Positions 14,678 through 16,299 of a DNA stretch of 16,299 nucleotides are shown here, piece by piece. Position 1 is the first letter of the stretch, and each line of letters starts with the position of its first letter. Origin of the DNA: Flavobacterium sp. Its GTDB lineage: Bacteria; Bacteroidota; Bacteroidia; Flavobacteriales; Flavobacteriaceae. The stretch spans positions 1 to 16,299 of the forward strand of contig SEBM01000021.1 in NCBI GenBank assembly GCA_004296145.1, given 5' to 3'. A program made the translations under genes and the position numbers. A model generated the notes under the pieces. It did no database searches and was not told the DNA's origin. It was given only the letters and a program-made list of their open reading frames with translations.

Positions 14678-15625
14678 TTAAAAATTAACTTGTCGTTCTA
14701 TTTTATAACGTTCTTCGTTGTTTTTAGTCCTCAAAATAATCTCGCCAAGAAAACCGGCCAGGAATAATTGTGTTCCTATTATCATTGATGTTATTGATAA
14801 ATAAAAATGAGGTCTTTCTGTAATCAGGCGACTTGTTTTGTGAATAAACAATTTGTCTATTCCTAAATATAAAGCCAGTAAAAAACCAATTACAAACATA
14901 ATAGAACCTAATAAACCAAATAAGTGCATTGGTCTTTTTCCGAAGCGTGATAAAAACCAAATCGTAATCAAATCCAGAAAACCGTTTATAAAACGATCCA
15001 TTCCAAATTTGGTTTCTCCATATTTACGAGCCTGGTGAATTACTACTTTTTCGCCAATTTTATTAAAACCGGCATTTTTTGCCAAAACCGGAATGTAACG
15101 GTGCATTTCGCCCGAAACTTCTATGTTTTTGACAACAGTATTTTTGTATGCTTTTAATCCGCAGTTAAAATCGTTCAATTCAACTCCGGAAGTTTTTCTT
15201 GCCGCCCAGTTAAATAATTTTGAAGGAAGATTTTTTGCAACAACAGAATCATAACGTTTCTTTTTCCAGCCCGAAACCAAATCATATTTTTCAGCTGTGA
15301 TCATTTCGTATAATCCGGGAATCTCATCAGGACTGTCTTGTAAATCGGCATCCATAGTGATAATAACATCACCTTTGGCTTTTGCAAAACCGGCATGTAA
15401 AGCCTGTGATTTTCCAAAATTCTTCATGAAACGAATGCCTTTTACATTGGCATTATCATTAGAAAAACCTTCAATAATATTCCAGGAATTATCGGTACTT
15501 CCATCATCTACAAAAATGATTTCATAAGAATAATTGTTAGATTGCATCACTTTAATAATCCACGAATAGAGTTCTTGTAGTGATTCCTCCTCGTTAAGAA
15601 GCGGTATAAGTATAGATAAATTCAT
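14678..15625 (-). CDS. Family 2 glycosyltransferase, polyprenyl-phosphate sugar transferase type (DPM1/GtrB/ArnC-like)
   Basis: A 315-residue inverting glycosyltransferase that probably moves a sugar from a nucleotide donor to undecaprenyl phosphate at the cytoplasmic face of the membrane. The GT-A domain (about 1-225) starts SILIPLLNEEESLQELY. It shows the nucleotide-binding FVDDGSTDNS (D40, D41), the metal-binding MDADLQDSPDEI (D92, D94), the FMKNFGKSQALHAGF segment (67-81) and a NCGLKAY region (154-160). An amphipathic stretch follows, then two membrane helices (about 234-254 and 273-297), the layout of GtrB-type enzymes. The gene starts 10 nt after the DUF4199 gene, so the two form an operon. 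The sugar and the final acceptor are unknown; cell-surface or protein glycosylation is plausible. No terminator is visible before the mutase gene downstream. Confidence 0.92.
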   Translation of the reverse strand: MNLSILIPLLNEEESLQELYSWIIKVMQSNNYSYEIIFVDDGSTDNSWNIIEGFSNDNANVKGIRFMKNFGKSQALHAGFAKAKGDVIITMDADLQDSPDEIPGLYEMITAEKYDLVSGWKKKRYDSVVAKNLPSKLFNWAARKTSGVELNDFNCGLKAYKNTVVKNIEVSGEMHRYIPVLAKNAGFNKIGEKVVIHQARKYGETKFGMDRFINGFLDLITIWFLSRFGKRPMHLFGLLGSIMFVIGFLLALYLGIDKLFIHKTSRLITERPHFYLSITSMIIGTQLFLAGFLGEIILRTKNNEERYKIERQVNF

Positions 15626-15635
15626 TTATTTTTTA

Positions 15636-16178
15636 TTATAGACTATAAGGTTTTTCATTCTTGACAATAGCTCCTACAATTAGCGAGTATATTAAGCCAA
15701 AGAATGCATACATGACAAGTGTTACAGGGAAAACAATTAGCGGATTCATGAATTTTTTAACCATTCCAAGTCCCATTTCTAATTCTTTATCAGTCATGTT
15801 TGGATTTTGTTTTAGCATTCCCATTTTAGAAATTTCCAACATTTCATTTATAAACTCAGGGAATATAAAGTTGAAAATAACATTAAAAATTCCATACACT
15901 AATGCTGCAATAACGGTAATCGAAACGCCGATTTTTAAGCATTCAGAAAAAGATATAAAACCATTATTAATGTTTTTCTTGTAATTATTGCATCCTAAAA
16001 ATATAAACAGGATAGGCAAAACCAAATAATTTGCCAGGTTTACAACTATACCGGCACTGCTGTTAACCAATGATTTCATGCCAATTACATACATAATGAC
16101 AAACTCTAAAACCATTATAGTTCCAAATAAAACGCCAAACATTAATCCCGATTTAGCAGGAGATATATTTTTATCCAT
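15636..16178 (-). CDS. DUF4199 family membrane protein
   Basis: A 180-residue integral membrane protein with four predicted helices (about 11-33, 42-63, 84-110 and 146-173). A basic KNISPAKSG N-terminus comes first, and an amphipathic loop (about 112-145, with KQNPNMTDKELEMG) lies between helices 3 and 4. This layout, including the FISFSECLKIG stretch before helix 3, fits the DUF4199 family, common in Bacteroidota and of unknown function. It is followed after 10 nt by the glycosyltransferase, and the same pairing suggests a membrane or glycan-related role, which is inference. The promoter candidate at 16201-16229 lies just upstream. Confidence 0.85.
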   Translation of the reverse strand: MDKNISPAKSGLMFGVLFGTIMVLEFVIMYVIGMKSLVNSSAGIVVNLANYLVLPILFIFLGCNNYKKNINNGFISFSECLKIGVSITVIAALVYGIFNVIFNFIFPEFINEMLEISKMGMLKQNPNMTDKELEMGLGMVKKFMNPLIVFPVTLVMYAFFGLIYSLIVGAIVKNEKPYSL

Positions 16179-16200
16179 ATGATTACAATTTTTTAATCCA

Positions 16201-16229
16201 CAAATATAGCAATTCCGAAGATAAACAGA
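16201..16229 (-). promoter_or_regulatory. Promoter candidate for the DUF4199/glycosyltransferase operon
   Basis: The minus strand reads TATATTTG (16208-16201), an exact TAnnTTTG, about 22 nt before the ATG at 16178. The -33 element is not a clean TTG; CTG 17 nt upstream is the nearest match. The remaining bases to the window end hold A/T runs but no recognisable gene. Confidence 0.5.
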
Positions 16230-16299
16230 GGTAAAAAAAGCTTTTTGAATTTAACTAAAAAAAAGCGGGCTAAACATTTGTTTATTAAAAAAGAATTGT

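Noticed and set aside
15661..15984. 107-codon open frame on the plus strand opposite the DUF4199 gene
   Set aside because: It lies wholly inside the antisense of a clear membrane protein; the composition mirrors that gene and no domain or promoter is visible.
1..16299. CRISPR array, tRNA, rRNA, insertion sequence, prophage or defence system
   Set aside because: I found no regularly spaced long repeats, tRNA-like cloverleaf with CCA-type ends, transposase, integrase, or known defence motifs anywhere in the window.

Overview
The window looks like chromosomal DNA of a Flavobacterium-type member of the Bacteroidota. The sequence is AT-rich and start codons lack Shine-Dalgarno sequences. Several genes are preceded by the Bacteroidota promoter pattern TTG-N18/19-TAnnTTTG. 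The families are typical of the group: a carboxypeptidase-regulatory-domain TonB-dependent receptor, a DUF4199 protein, RNase Y, a ZapA operon with a 6S-like RNA, and an MsbA-type exporter. The genus is inferred from these features, not proven.

Layout, left to right. (1) 8-1528 (+): a soluble two-PAS histidine kinase. It converges on the next operon across a perfect 24-bp-stem bidirectional terminator. (2) 4028-1609 (-): a cell-division and RNA block made of a promoter, a small coiled-coil protein, zapA, a structured RNA that I read as 6S RNA, and rny (RNase Y). (3) 4143-8967 (+): an envelope operon with a secreted M23 peptidase, a TonB-dependent receptor that starts at TTG, and a membrane protein whose ATG overlaps the receptor stop codon. 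A lipoprotein gene with its own likely promoter follows (9005-9733). (4) 9730-9907: a compact convergent intergenic element in which two inverted arrays of 8-nt units start at the stop codons of both flanking genes and enclose a terminator. (5) 10605-9904 (-): a DUF2971 gene. (6) 12560-10731 (-): an MsbA-type ABC exporter with its own promoter and terminator. (7) 14538-12811 (-): a phosphoglucomutase/phosphomannomutase-family enzyme with a terminator. (8) 16178-14678 (-): a DUF4199 membrane protein followed after about 10 nt by a polyprenyl-phosphate-type family 2 glycosyltransferase.

Most of the genes serve growth and envelope biogenesis: division (ZapA), RNA turnover (RNase Y, 6S RNA), peptidoglycan cleavage (M23), outer-membrane import (TonB receptor), lipid export (MsbA-like) and sugar-phosphate and glycan metabolism (mutase, glycosyltransferase). 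I see no defence system, prophage, insertion sequence, CRISPR array or tRNA. The items most worth following up are the paired 8-nt repeat arrays at 9730-9907, the structured RNA between zapA and rny, and the ExbD-like protein translationally coupled to the TonB-dependent receptor.
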